Below, in pieces: positions 45,245 to 54,056 of a stretch of 64,000 nucleotides of DNA. Every line of letters begins with the position of its first letter. Position 1 is the first letter of the stretch. The stretch covers positions 186,001 to 250,000 of the forward strand of contig NZ_CADIKM010000001.1 in NCBI RefSeq assembly GCF_902859895.1. Reading direction: 5' to 3'. This stretch comes from Pararobbsia alpina. Lineage in GTDB: Bacteria > Pseudomonadota > Gammaproteobacteria > Burkholderiales > Burkholderiaceae. Made by a program: the position numbers and the translations under genes. Below the pieces are notes generated by a model. It made no database searches. It worked only from the letters and a program-made list of their open reading frames with translations, and was not told the DNA's origin.

Positions 45245-46261
45245 CTACTTGACCGCACCGAAGGTCAGTCCGCGCACCAACTGCTTCTGCGAAATCCAGC
45301 CGATTAGCAGGATCGGTGCAACAGCCAGCAGCGACGCGGCGGACAGCTTCGCCCAGAACAAGCCTTCAGGGCTCGAATACGATGCGATGAACACCGTGAG
45401 CGGCGCGGCGTTCGAACTCGACAGGTTGATGCTCCAGAACGCCTCGTTCCACGACAGGATCACGAGCAGCAGACCGGTCGAGGCGATCCCCGGCAGGGCC
45501 ATCGGCAGCAGCAGGAACACGATCTCCTGCCATGTCACGGCGCCATCGATGCGCCCCGCTTCGAGGATGTCGCGCGGAATTTCGCAGAAGTACGTGTAGG
45601 CCATCCATACCGCGATCGGCAGGTTCATCAGCGTATAGACGATGACCAGACCGCTGACCGTGTCGAGCAAGCCGGCGTTCTTCCAGATCAGATAGATCGG
45701 AATCAGCACGCCGACCGACGGCATCATCTTCGTCGACAGCATCCACAGCAGAATCTGCTGCGTCTTCTTCGTCGGGAAGAAGGCCATCGCGTAGGCGGCC
45801 GGCACGGCGAGGATCAGGCACAGGATGGTGACGCCCAGCGAGATCAGGATCGAGTTCCATGCGAACGCGAAGTAGTTGCTGCGTGCAAACACCTCAGCAA
45901 AGCTTTCGAGCGTGGGCCGGAAGAACAGCAAGGTCGAATACGCCTGCCCTTCCGACTTGAATGCGGTGATCGCCATCCAGAAGATCGGGAAGAACAGCAA
46001 CAGCGCAACGATCCACGCGAAGATCCCCAGCACGCCGTCGGCCAACTTGATCTTTGTCTTGGGCTTGCGGCGCTTGGCCACCTTGGCGCCTGCGCGCACG
46101 CCTGGGGGTGCGGTGGCCGGCGTCGCCATGGTGCTCGCAAGCGGACCGTTCGGCGCAGCAGGCGCGCCTGGGAACGCGCCCGCGGAACCCGCGGAACCCG
46201 CGGAACTACTGGGCGGCGCGATGGGCGAAGAAGAGGGTTTGGCGGGAGCGGAGTAGCTCAT
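45245..46261 (-). CDS. ABC transporter permease for polyols, MalG type
   Basis: The 338-residue inner-membrane protein has the MalG-type fold with the coupling loop EAGRIDGAVTWQEIVFLLLPMALPG. The first 65 residues are an unusual Ser/Pro/Ala/Gly extension (SAGSAGSAGAFPGAPAAP) ahead of the first membrane segment, encoded in part by three copies of a 9-bp repeat (46181-46207). The start at 46261 overlaps the upstream stop (ATGA); a downstream in-frame ATG at the MATPAT segment would give a normal-length protein. Confidence 0.92.
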   Translation of the reverse strand: MSYSAPAKPSSSPIAPPSSSAGSAGSAGAFPGAPAAPNGPLASTMATPATAPPGVRAGAKVAKRRKPKTKIKLADGVLGIFAWIVALLLFFPIFWMAITAFKSEGQAYSTLLFFRPTLESFAEVFARSNYFAFAWNSILISLGVTILCLILAVPAAYAMAFFPTKKTQQILLWMLSTKMMPSVGVLIPIYLIWKNAGLLDTVSGLVIVYTLMNLPIAVWMAYTYFCEIPRDILEAGRIDGAVTWQEIVFLLLPMALPGIASTGLLLVILSWNEAFWSINLSSSNAAPLTVFIASYSSPEGLFWAKLSAASLLAVAPILLIGWISQKQLVRGLTFGAVK

Positions 46262-47208
46262 GATTCATACTCCCCTTTCAGGTTGCGCGCGAGCATCCGC
46301 ACGAGGAAGAACGACACGATGTTCGCCAGCACCACCGCGATGATCCCACCCGCCGACGCAAGGCCGATGTCGAACTGCTGGAGGCCGAGCGAGTAGATCA
46401 GGTACGAGAGGTTGGTGGTTGCCGTGCCCGGGCCACCGCCAGTCGTCGTGTAGATTTCCGCGAAGATGGACAGCAGGAAAATCGTCTCCATCATGACGAC
46501 CACGGTGATCGGTCGTTTCAGATGGGGCAGCGTGATCTTGAAGAACATGGAGAACGCACCCGCGCCGTCGATCTTGGCCGCTTCCTTCTGCTCTTGGTCG
46601 AGCGACTGAATCGCCGTGAACAAAATCAGGAAGGCGAATGGCAGCCATTGCCAGGCGACGATCAGGATGATCGAGAACATCGGGAATCGCGCGAACCAGT
46701 CGATCGGCTGCAGGCCGACGGCCATCATGCCCCGCGCGATCAGCCCATAGACCGGATGCAGGATCATGTTCTTCCAGATCAACGCGCTCACGGTCGGCAT
46801 CACGAAGAACGGTGCGATGGCAAGCAGCCGCGCGACACCCTGCCCCGGGAACTGTCGGTCGAACAAGACGGACATCAGCGTGCCGCCAACCACGGTGATC
46901 AGCAGCACCGAGACAATCAGGACCATCGTATTGAGGATCGACGGCCAGAAGGCCGGATCACCCGCGAGAAACAGGTAATTCTGGATACCCGCAAAACCCT
47001 TCATATCGGGGTTCAGCAGGTTGTAGTTCGACAGCGAGTACCAGATCGTCATCGCGAGCGGCACCGCCATCCAGATCAACAGCAAGGATACCGAGGGCGA
47101 CATCAGCCAGCGACTTGCGCGGCGTGCCTTGGGGGGGGTGAGGGCCGCGGCGTCGACCACCATCGGACCGGTGGCGAGCGCTGCGCGACGCGAGATCGGA
47201 TTTGGCAT
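46258..47208 (-). CDS. ABC transporter permease for polyols, MalF type
   Basis: The 316-residue inner-membrane protein has six predicted membrane segments and the MalF-type coupling loop EAAKIDGAGAFSMFFKITLPHLKRPI. ATG 47208 is chosen because CAGGAG precedes it by about nine bases. The same AGGAGACG context is found before the binding-protein gene. It overlaps the MalG-type gene by four bases. Confidence 0.94.
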   Translation of the reverse strand: MPNPISRRAALATGPMVVDAAALTPPKARRASRWLMSPSVSLLLIWMAVPLAMTIWYSLSNYNLLNPDMKGFAGIQNYLFLAGDPAFWPSILNTMVLIVSVLLITVVGGTLMSVLFDRQFPGQGVARLLAIAPFFVMPTVSALIWKNMILHPVYGLIARGMMAVGLQPIDWFARFPMFSIILIVAWQWLPFAFLILFTAIQSLDQEQKEAAKIDGAGAFSMFFKITLPHLKRPITVVVMMETIFLLSIFAEIYTTTGGGPGTATTNLSYLIYSLGLQQFDIGLASAGGIIAVVLANIVSFFLVRMLARNLKGEYES

Positions 47209-47255
47209 TTTGCTTCGTCTCCTGAAGGCGGACCGCACCAGCGCGTCCACCGAGC

Positions 47256-47284
47256 GCCGGGCATCGGATCGTCCGATGCCCGGC
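47256..47284 (-). promoter_or_regulatory. Perfect 13-bp hairpin between binding-protein and permease genes
   Basis: The arms 47256-47268 and 47272-47284 pair completely around a 3-base loop. It lies 80 bases after the binding-protein stop and 48 bases before the permease start, with no T run. Hairpins at this place usually protect the upstream message, raising the binding protein relative to the permeases. Confidence 0.7.
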
Positions 47285-47363
47285 TCCCTTGCTCCTGTAC
47301 TTCCGGCTTTCGGGCCTGCTGAGCCTGCTTTTCTTGCCGGCTTTGCTCAGCTCACCGTCCAGC

Positions 47364-48698
47364 TTACTTCTGATAGCCCGCTTGCTTGACGGCGCGGTTC
47401 GCCGTTGCCTGACCTGCGGCCAGTGCCTGGTCGACCGCCATCTGGCCTGCCACCGCACCGGAGATCGATTGACCGACCACCGTGCCGAACGACTGGAACT
47501 CCGGAATACCGACGAACTGCACGCCCGTGTACGGCACCTTCTGTGCGGACGGATCGTTCGGGTTGGCGGTTTCGATCGCCTTCAGCACAAAGCTCGCGAA
47601 CGGCGCAGCAGCCTGGTATTCGGGATTGGTGTAGGTCGACTTACGCGTGCCCGGGGGCACCGATGCCCAGCCTTCATCCTTCGCGACAAGAGCGATGTAT
47701 TCCTTCGACGTCGCCCATTCGATGAACTTCTTCGCGGCATCCGGCGACTTCGACGTCTTCGGAATCGCGAGCGCCCACGACCACAGCCAATGCGAACCCT
47801 TCGCCGTCACTTGTGTCGGTGCGGCTGCGAAGCCAACCGTATCGGCGATCTTCGAGTCCTTCTTGTTATAGAGCATGCCGGCGGCAACCGTCGCATCGAT
47901 CCACATCGCGCACTTTCCGCCCGACATCAGCGTCAGGTTTTCGTTGAAGCCGTTCGAGCTCGCTCCCGGCGGGCCGTCCTTCTTCAACAGGTCGACGTAG
48001 AAGTTGACCGCCTTCTTCCATTCCGGCGAGGTCAGTTGCGCATTCCACTTCTCGTCGAACCAGCGGCCGCCGAACGCGTTGACGAGCGTCGTCACGTACG
48101 CCATGTTCTCGCCCCAGCCTGCCTTGCCGCGCAGGCAGATCCCATACTGGCCGTTGGCCTTGTCGGTCAGCTTGTCGGCAAAGTCCTTGATCTGGTCATA
48201 GGTCGGTGCATCGGGCATCTTCAGGCCCTTGGCCGCGAAGAGGTCCTTGCGGTAGTAGGTCATCGAGCTTTCGACATAGAACGGCAGCGCAAAGAGCGTG
48301 CCGTTATACGACAGGCCGTCGCGCGCACTCTTCACGACGTCGTCGAGATCGTAGTTTGCAGACAGGTTCGTCATCGGCGCGAGCCAGCCGCGCTTGCCCC
48401 ACTGCGGCGCTTCATACGTGCCGATCATCATCACGTCGAACTGACCGCTGTTGGTCGTGATGTCGGTTGTCGCACGCTGACGCAACACGTTTTCCTCAAG
48501 GATCACCCAGTTCAGCTTGATATCCGGATTCTGCTTTTCGAAACCGTCGGCCGAGATCTTCTTGAGCTCGATCATGTCCGGGTTGTTCAGCGTTGCGATG
48601 GTGACCGTCGTGGCGGCCTGGGCATTGAACGCCGTGCAGGCGAGCGTTGCGCAGGCTGCCGGGATCAGGGCCTGCCACGGCCGGGAAAAGTATTTCAT
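47364..48698 (-). CDS. Periplasmic polyol-binding protein of an ABC transporter
   Basis: The 444-residue family 1 binding protein begins at ATG 48698 with AGGAG upstream and has a Sec signal peptide (cleavage near FNAQA-AT). Conserved blocks are TNSGQFDVMMIGTYEAPQWGKRGWLAPM, LPFYVESSMTYYRKDLF and WASVPPGTRKSTYTNPEY, typical of sorbitol/mannitol-type binding proteins. It is the first gene of the arabinitol operon; the promoter should lie in the intergenic region around 48700-48870. Confidence 0.94.
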   Translation of the reverse strand: MKYFSRPWQALIPAACATLACTAFNAQAATTVTIATLNNPDMIELKKISADGFEKQNPDIKLNWVILEENVLRQRATTDITTNSGQFDVMMIGTYEAPQWGKRGWLAPMTNLSANYDLDDVVKSARDGLSYNGTLFALPFYVESSMTYYRKDLFAAKGLKMPDAPTYDQIKDFADKLTDKANGQYGICLRGKAGWGENMAYVTTLVNAFGGRWFDEKWNAQLTSPEWKKAVNFYVDLLKKDGPPGASSNGFNENLTLMSGGKCAMWIDATVAAGMLYNKKDSKIADTVGFAAAPTQVTAKGSHWLWSWALAIPKTSKSPDAAKKFIEWATSKEYIALVAKDEGWASVPPGTRKSTYTNPEYQAAAPFASFVLKAIETANPNDPSAQKVPYTGVQFVGIPEFQSFGTVVGQSISGAVAGQMAVDQALAAGQATANRAVKQAGYQK

Positions 48699-48800
48699 GT
48701 TGCGTCTCCTGAGTGTGCCGGCTTGTTGAACTGCGGTGCCGGATAAGGTGCTGCGTGTTGGCGGGAAAATCGAACAAGAAATTCCGACGCATGATCCAAC

Positions 48801-48864
48801 GCCCGCAATGCGGGCCAAAATCGATCATTTGATCTTGCATTGATCGAATGATCGACAATCGATC
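48801..48864. promoter_or_regulatory. Hairpin plus five GATC-containing boxes upstream of the arabinitol operon
   Basis: GCCCGCAATGCGGGC (48801-48815) is a 6-bp hairpin. Then five GATC sequences at 48823, 48831, 48842, 48850 and 48861 form repeated TGATC/GATCA half-sites within about 42 bp. Such a cluster could be the SorC-regulator operator. The rest of 48699-49275 holds no recognised gene. Confidence 0.45.
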
Positions 48865-49178
48865 GGGTGAAGTCAAGGTCGGGTAAACGCGTTTGCCGGT
48901 CGAACACCGCGGAAATCCTTATTAGTTCTAGTTCAGATTTTTGATATGTGCTCGTTGAGTGAGCAATTCACCGTCGGCGGTTAGGACAAGGCGCCGGGGT
49001 GCTGCAATGCAGCAGCCCATTATTTCTTCGATGGGTAGGGCTTGAGGATTGGAGATGGGACTTGGCGCCGTCTCATCGGCGAGGCGGGGCAAGACGAGTT
49101 GCCCGCCTTTTGGGACACCTCGCCGCGGTTCGTCGGAGAGCACTAAAAAAGGCATACTGAACGCCCGGAACGCGCATC

Positions 49179-49213
49179 GGGGTTTGCCCTGGGGTTTGCC
49201 TTGGGTTTGCCTT
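49179..49213 (+). repeat. Triple 12-bp direct repeat before the dehydratase gene
   Basis: Three near-identical GGGGTTTGCC(C/T)T units lie head to tail (the last lacks one G), about 60 bp before the ATG of the dgoD-like gene. Confidence 0.85.
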
Positions 49214-49275
49214 GTGCACGGCTGCCACGCGCAAAAACCTGCCGGACCGCCAGACCGAAACCTGACCGAAACGCC

Positions 49276-50424
49276 ATGAAAATCACCAAGCTGACCACTT
49301 ACCGCCTGCCGCCGCGCTGGATGTTCCTCAAGATCGAAACCGATGAGGGCATCGTCGGCTGGGGCGAACCCGTGATCGAAGGCCGCGCGCGCACCGTCGA
49401 GACGGCCGTCGTCGAAATGGGCGAGTCGCTGATTGGGCAAGACCCGTCGCGCATCAACGATATCTGGCAGACGCTGTACCGCTCGAATTTCTATCGCGGC
49501 GGCCCGATCCTGATGAGCGCGATCGCCGGTATCGACCAGGCGCTCTGGGACATCAAGGGCAAGGCACTCGGCGTGCCGGTCTACCAGTTGCTCGGCGGTC
49601 TCGTGCGCGACAAGATGAAGACCTATAGCTGGGTCGGCGGTGACCGACCGAGCGATATCGTCGAGCAGATGAAAAAGCTCATGGCCGTCGGCTTCGACAC
49701 CTTCAAGATGAACGGCTGCGAGGAAATGGGCATCGTCGACTCGGCGCGTGCCGTCGATACCGTCGTGAAGAAGATCGGCGAGATTCGCGATGCGCTCGGT
49801 AACAGCATCGACTTTGGACTCGACTTCCATGGCCGCGTCTCGGCACCGATGGCCCCCGTGCTGATCAAGGAACTCGAACCGTTCCGCCCCCTGTTCATCG
49901 AAGAGCCCGTGCTGGCCGAACAGGCCGAGTACTACCCGCGACTTGCCGAGCGCACCTTCATTCCGATCGCCGCGGGCGAGCGGATGTTCTCGCGCTTCGA
50001 GTTCAAGCGTGTTTTCGCGCAGGGCGGCTTGTCGATCGTGCAGCCGGACCTCTCGCATGCCGGCGGCATCACGGAGTGCGTCAAGATCGCCTCGATGGCC
50101 GAAGCCTACGATATCGCGCTCGCGCCGCACTGCCCGCTCGGGCCGATCGCGCTGGCTTCATGCCTGCATGTCGACTTCGTCTCGCGCAATGCCGTGCTCC
50201 AGGAACAGAGCATGGGAATTCATTACAACCAGGGTGGTGAGGTCAACGACTACGTCCGCAACAAGGACGTGTTCAAGTTCGACAAAGGCCATATCCATGC
50301 GATGACCGGCCCCGGCCTCGGCGTCGACATCGACGAGGAAGTCGTGCTCGAACGCAGCCGCAATGCGCCGGACTGGCACAACCCGGTGTGGCGACATCCG
50401 GACGGAGCGGTGGCCGAGTGGTAA
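49276..50424 (+). CDS. dgoD: D-galactonate dehydratase (enolase superfamily)
   Basis: The 382-residue protein is of the mandelate racemase/muconate lactonizing enzyme group. DgoD removes water from D-galactonate to form 2-dehydro-3-deoxygalactonate. The metal ligands are in [18 protein letters not shown] and [12 protein letters not shown], and the catalytic His is in [14 protein letters not shown]. Length and start [23 protein letters not shown] fit DgoD exactly as far as I can recall. It is a single plus-strand gene with no other galactonate gene beside it. Confidence 0.92.
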   Translation: MKITKLTTYRLPPRWMFLKIETDEGIVGWGEPVIEGRARTVETAVVEMGESLIGQDPSRINDIWQTLYRSNFYRGGPILMSAIAGIDQALWDIKGKALGVPVYQLLGGLVRDKMKTYSWVGGDRPSDIVEQMKKLMAVGFDTFKMNGCEEMGIVDSARAVDTVVKKIGEIRDALGNSIDFGLDFHGRVSAPMAPVLIKELEPFRPLFIEEPVLAEQAEYYPRLAERTFIPIAAGERMFSRFEFKRVFAQGGLSIVQPDLSHAGGITECVKIASMAEAYDIALAPHCPLGPIALASCLHVDFVSRNAVLQEQSMGIHYNQGGEVNDYVRNKDVFKFDKGHIHAMTGPGLGVDIDEEVVLERSRNAPDWHNPVWRHPDGAVAEW

Positions 50425-50591
50425 AAGGCGTTTGCGGCATGGGGGTCGGCGAGAGCGTGGTTTCCTGACCCTCGGAGAGACCGTCGAACGATTGCTGCTG
50501 TTTGCGAACGAGGCTGCGCCGCTGGGGCCGCTCGTCAAGGTGGACGACTCACTGCGCGCGCAATTCGGCGATTGTGCCTGTGCCGCAGCAC

Positions 50592-51179
50592 TCAGAGCGC
50601 CGGCGCCGGGCGGATTGCCGAGGCGATATCGCGGCTTACCGTGGCAAGCGCCCGGCTCCAGGCCGCCACCAGCGCGCCGTAGCCCGGGCCGGTACACGGC
50701 TCGCGCACGGTGGTTCGCCCGGATATCGGCCTGCCTTTTCCGGGCGGCGACACCGACCACATCACATCGACCGTGACTGATTCGCCAGGCACCGCGTCAA
50801 AACGTTCCACATCCGTGCGCACCCGAAAGGCCCCGGCCGAATCGCCGGCGATCGGGTAGACGGACACCCGCGGGCTGTTCAGTACCAAGGCGAGATCTCC
50901 GGCTATCACACGCGGGATCTGACTCTTCAGTGGCTCCGCCCAACGGGCGAATTCGTCGATATCGACCTGATTGGCGCCCCCGCGAATCACGATCTGCGGC
51001 CGGTCGATCAATTCAGGGACAGTCACGGCCCCGACCACCACACTGATCATCTCGGTGGAGCGCGTAGTGTCGGAGGGCGCCTCCACGCTCAAGGTATAAA
51101 AATCCGACTTCTGTGAAGCGCAACCGGCGAGCATGGCGACAACCAGCACGATAGCGGGGCGTAAGGATGGGCGTATCAC
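50592..51179 (-). CDS. pqiC: PqiC, outer-membrane lipoprotein of the Pqi system
   Basis: The 195-residue lipoprotein has a signal peptide ending in the lipobox LAGC (Cys about residue 20) and an ABC-type auxiliary lipoprotein domain. PqiC anchors the PqiB tube to the outer membrane. The start is GTG 51179, which overlaps the pqiB stop as GTGA. It is the last gene of the efflux-Pqi operon. Confidence 0.92.
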   Translation of the reverse strand: MIRPSLRPAIVLVVAMLAGCASQKSDFYTLSVEAPSDTTRSTEMISVVVGAVTVPELIDRPQIVIRGGANQVDIDEFARWAEPLKSQIPRVIAGDLALVLNSPRVSVYPIAGDSAGAFRVRTDVERFDAVPGESVTVDVMWSVSPPGKGRPISGRTTVREPCTGPGYGALVAAWSRALATVSRDIASAIRPAPAL

Positions 51180-52795
51180 TTCTTTTCCTCCGCCTTGCCG
51201 CTGATCAGTGCTTCAGGATGACGTTCGAGATAATCCGCCAGCGTGCGGAAAGCAGCCGCAGTGCGTGCCATCTCCCGCATCGCATCCGCGGTATTGGTCT
51301 GAAGCGCGGAATCGGGTTGCAGTGCGGCATTTGCCGCATCGAGCGCGGTTTTCGCAGCAGCCAGCGTCTGCCGCGCCTGCGGAGCGACTTCCGTGTCGAG
51401 CTGCTTGATCAGTTTGTTCGCGTCGAGCAGCGTCTGGTGCGCGTCCTTGCCGATCTCCTCGAACGGGATCTTGTTCAGTTTTGCCACGAGACTGGTGACC
51501 GACTCCTGCAGCGATTGGAAGCCGCCTGGCACAGTCGGCAATTCAGGCGGATTCTTGCTCCAGTCCATCTTTGCTTTTGCCGAATCAGGGAAAAAATCAA
51601 ACGCGATATAGAGCTGGCCAGTCAAAAGATTTCCCGTGCGCAACTGTCCGCGCAGGCCGCGGTCGACGAGCCATTGGGCGAGTCCTTGCGGGTCCTTCGT
51701 CACCCTGCCGCCAGACTCACCTGCCGCATAGCGTGAGGTAAATCGCTCCGGGTAAAGACGAATCGTGACCGGAATGCTGAATTGCCTGGTAACGGGATCA
51801 AACCGTGTGTTGATCGCGGCCACCTCGCCCACACCGATGCCGCGAAAATCGACCGTCGCACCGACTGTCAATCCGCGGACGGACTCCTTGAAGTTCATGA
51901 CATAGGTATCGACGATGGTGTCGTGGCGCTTCATCGCCTCCACCCGATCGGAGAACAGTTCAAATTCGGTGTGCGCGGCGCTCTCCGGCTGGTCGGCCGT
52001 CTCGTCTGGCGTCTGGAACGCGAGGCCACCGATGAGGATGGCCACCAGCGATTCCGTGTTCACCTTCACACCCGTCGCATCGAGCGACACATCGATGCCG
52101 CTGGCCTTCCAGAAGCGTGTATCCGCCTTCACGTACTTGTCGTAGGGTGCATTGACAAAGACATGCATCGTCACGCCCTTCCCATTGTCATCGAGCCGGT
52201 ATGACGTGACCTGCCCCACCTGCAGCCGTCTGTAATAGATGGGGGAGCCGACATCGAGCGAGCCCATGTCTTCCCCCTTCAATATGAACTCGCGGCCCGG
52301 CACCCCGCTTGCAAAGACAGGAGGAGATTCCAGGCCGATGTAGTCGTGCCGGGACTTCGTGGAGCTTCCCACGTCCATGCCGATAAAGGATCCCGAAAGC
52401 AAGGTACCAATGCCAGACACGGTACCCCCGGAGATGCGGGGCCGCACAACCCAGAAACGCGTGTCGTCCACCAGCAGCGTCGATACGTCCTTGGAAAGTT
52501 CGGCGGTAGCGAGAACAGCGCGATGGTTGCTCGACAGGGTGACGCTCTTCACAACGCCGATGTCCACGTCCTTGAATTTGATCTTGGTCTTGCCCGCCTC
52601 GAGGCCCTCGCCGGTCTGGAAGGTGATCGTGATCGTCGGCCCCTGCTCCATGACGGCCTTCACGGCCAGCCAGCCGCCGATCAGAACCGCAATGAGCGGC
52701 ACCAGCCACACGATCTGCACCCGCCAGCGCGAGCGCGGCGTGGTGACGGCGTCGGGCATGTCGGACGACCCGGGCTCGCCCGTGGGTTCAGGCAC
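51176..52795 (-). CDS. pqiB: PqiB, MCE-domain intermembrane transport protein
   Basis: The 539-residue protein has one N-terminal membrane anchor (about 20-40), then three MCE domains (starting near PTITITFQTGEGLEAGKT, EFILKGEDMGSLDVGSP, and TVDFRGIGVGEVAAINT) and a C-terminal helical region that forms a tube. MCE proteins move phospholipids between membranes. GTG 52795 is preferred because GGAGG lies six bases upstream, giving an 8-base overlap with pqiA; ATG 52813 lacks such a site. Confidence 0.93.
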   Translation of the reverse strand: MPEPTGEPGSSDMPDAVTTPRSRWRVQIVWLVPLIAVLIGGWLAVKAVMEQGPTITITFQTGEGLEAGKTKIKFKDVDIGVVKSVTLSSNHRAVLATAELSKDVSTLLVDDTRFWVVRPRISGGTVSGIGTLLSGSFIGMDVGSSTKSRHDYIGLESPPVFASGVPGREFILKGEDMGSLDVGSPIYYRRLQVGQVTSYRLDDNGKGVTMHVFVNAPYDKYVKADTRFWKASGIDVSLDATGVKVNTESLVAILIGGLAFQTPDETADQPESAAHTEFELFSDRVEAMKRHDTIVDTYVMNFKESVRGLTVGATVDFRGIGVGEVAAINTRFDPVTRQFSIPVTIRLYPERFTSRYAAGESGGRVTKDPQGLAQWLVDRGLRGQLRTGNLLTGQLYIAFDFFPDSAKAKMDWSKNPPELPTVPGGFQSLQESVTSLVAKLNKIPFEEIGKDAHQTLLDANKLIKQLDTEVAPQARQTLAAAKTALDAANAALQPDSALQTNTADAMREMARTAAAFRTLADYLERHPEALISGKAEEKK

Positions 52796-54056
52796 GATCG
52801 ACCTCCGTCGCATCCCAGATCAGGCGTGGGTCGAACGACATCGCTGCGCACATCGTCAGCACCACCACCGCGCCAAATGCAATAGCGGCCGGGCCAGCCT
52901 GAATAGTCGCGAGCGCATTGAATTGCACGAGTGCAACGAGAATGGTGATGACGTAGATATCGAGCATCGACCAGCGTCCGACAAACTCCACCACCCGATA
53001 GATCCGTGTTCTTCCCTGCAAGAGCGACACCGAGCGCCGTTGCGTGGTGATGACGAGGAAAATGAGCGCGATGATCTTGAGCATCGGAACGGCAATACTC
53101 GCGATAAACACTACGACCGCAAGGAGCCAGGATCCGGAAGTCCACAGGTAGACAACGCCACTGAGAATCGTGTCCTTTTCCGTGCCGAACAATGAACTGG
53201 TATTCATGACCGGCAACACATTTGCGGGAATGTAGAGCACCATCGCAGCAATCAGGAACGCCCACGTGCGCGCCAAGCTCTCCGGCTTGCGCACGTGAAG
53301 TCCGGCCCCGCACCGAGGGCAGCGCGCATCGTCATGATGCGTGCCCGACTTCACGAGCAACCCGCAACTGTGGCAGCTGAGCAGCCCGTAACGCATCGCT
53401 GTTCGCACAGACGGCGCCGCCAACTCACCGGTATTCGCCGCGCCACGATGAGCGGCTTCCACACGCTGCCAGAGCGCGCGTGGATCGAATGCCGCACTGG
53501 CTGCGGCAAGCAGCAGCATGAGTGCTCCAAACGACCAGAGCGCCACGCCCGGGACCACGCTCGCTATGTGAGCCAGCTTCACAAGCGCCACCAACATGCC
53601 GAGAATCAGGACCTCAGTCATGCCCCATGGCCGCGCCAGATGCAGTAGGCGAACGAAGATGTCATACCGGTACGGCAGCCGGCGGAGCTGGAGTGGAACC
53701 AGTAGATGGATCATGGCTGCCATCTGCAGCAGTGGCATCAGGAACGTCGTCACGAACACGAGCCCCGCGAGTGGCCACATGCCGTCCCTGTACAACACAC
53801 GGACAGCGCCCAGCAAAGTCGTCTGGACCAGATCGCCGTTGACAGCGAGGCCAACGATCGGAAACACATTGCCGATCACGAAAAGCACCATCGATGCAAA
53901 CGTCAAGGCCAACGGGCGGTCAACGCCATCCGGATGCGCGCGACCGAGCTCCGCCCGGCATCGGCGACAGCGCAGCACCCCACCGGGTGACAGTGGCACT
54001 TCATATTGCAGCAGATCGCATTCGTGGCAGGCGACGAGAGGCATGCTGGCGTTCAT
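52788..54056 (-). CDS. pqiA: PqiA, integral membrane protein of the Pqi system
   Basis: The 422-residue protein has two homologous halves of four membrane segments each, and each half begins with a zinc-ribbon-like motif (CHECDLLQ with CRRC, and CHSCGLLV with CPRC). PqiA is the inner-membrane partner of the PqiB tube. The start ATG 54056 overlaps the stop of the outer-membrane efflux protein as ATGA, so efflux and Pqi genes are coupled. Confidence 0.93.
   Translation of the reverse strand: MNASMPLVACHECDLLQYEVPLSPGGVLRCRRCRAELGRAHPDGVDRPLALTFASMVLFVIGNVFPIVGLAVNGDLVQTTLLGAVRVLYRDGMWPLAGLVFVTTFLMPLLQMAAMIHLLVPLQLRRLPYRYDIFVRLLHLARPWGMTEVLILGMLVALVKLAHIASVVPGVALWSFGALMLLLAAASAAFDPRALWQRVEAAHRGAANTGELAAPSVRTAMRYGLLSCHSCGLLVKSGTHHDDARCPRCGAGLHVRKPESLARTWAFLIAAMVLYIPANVLPVMNTSSLFGTEKDTILSGVVYLWTSGSWLLAVVVFIASIAVPMLKIIALIFLVITTQRRSVSLLQGRTRIYRVVEFVGRWSMLDIYVITILVALVQFNALATIQAGPAAIAFGAVVVLTMCAAMSFDPRLIWDATEVDRA

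Noticed and set aside
49049-49279. A 76-residue plus-strand frame before the dehydratase gene
   Set aside because: Its end overlaps the dgoD start and its sequence is built from the local 12-bp repeats.
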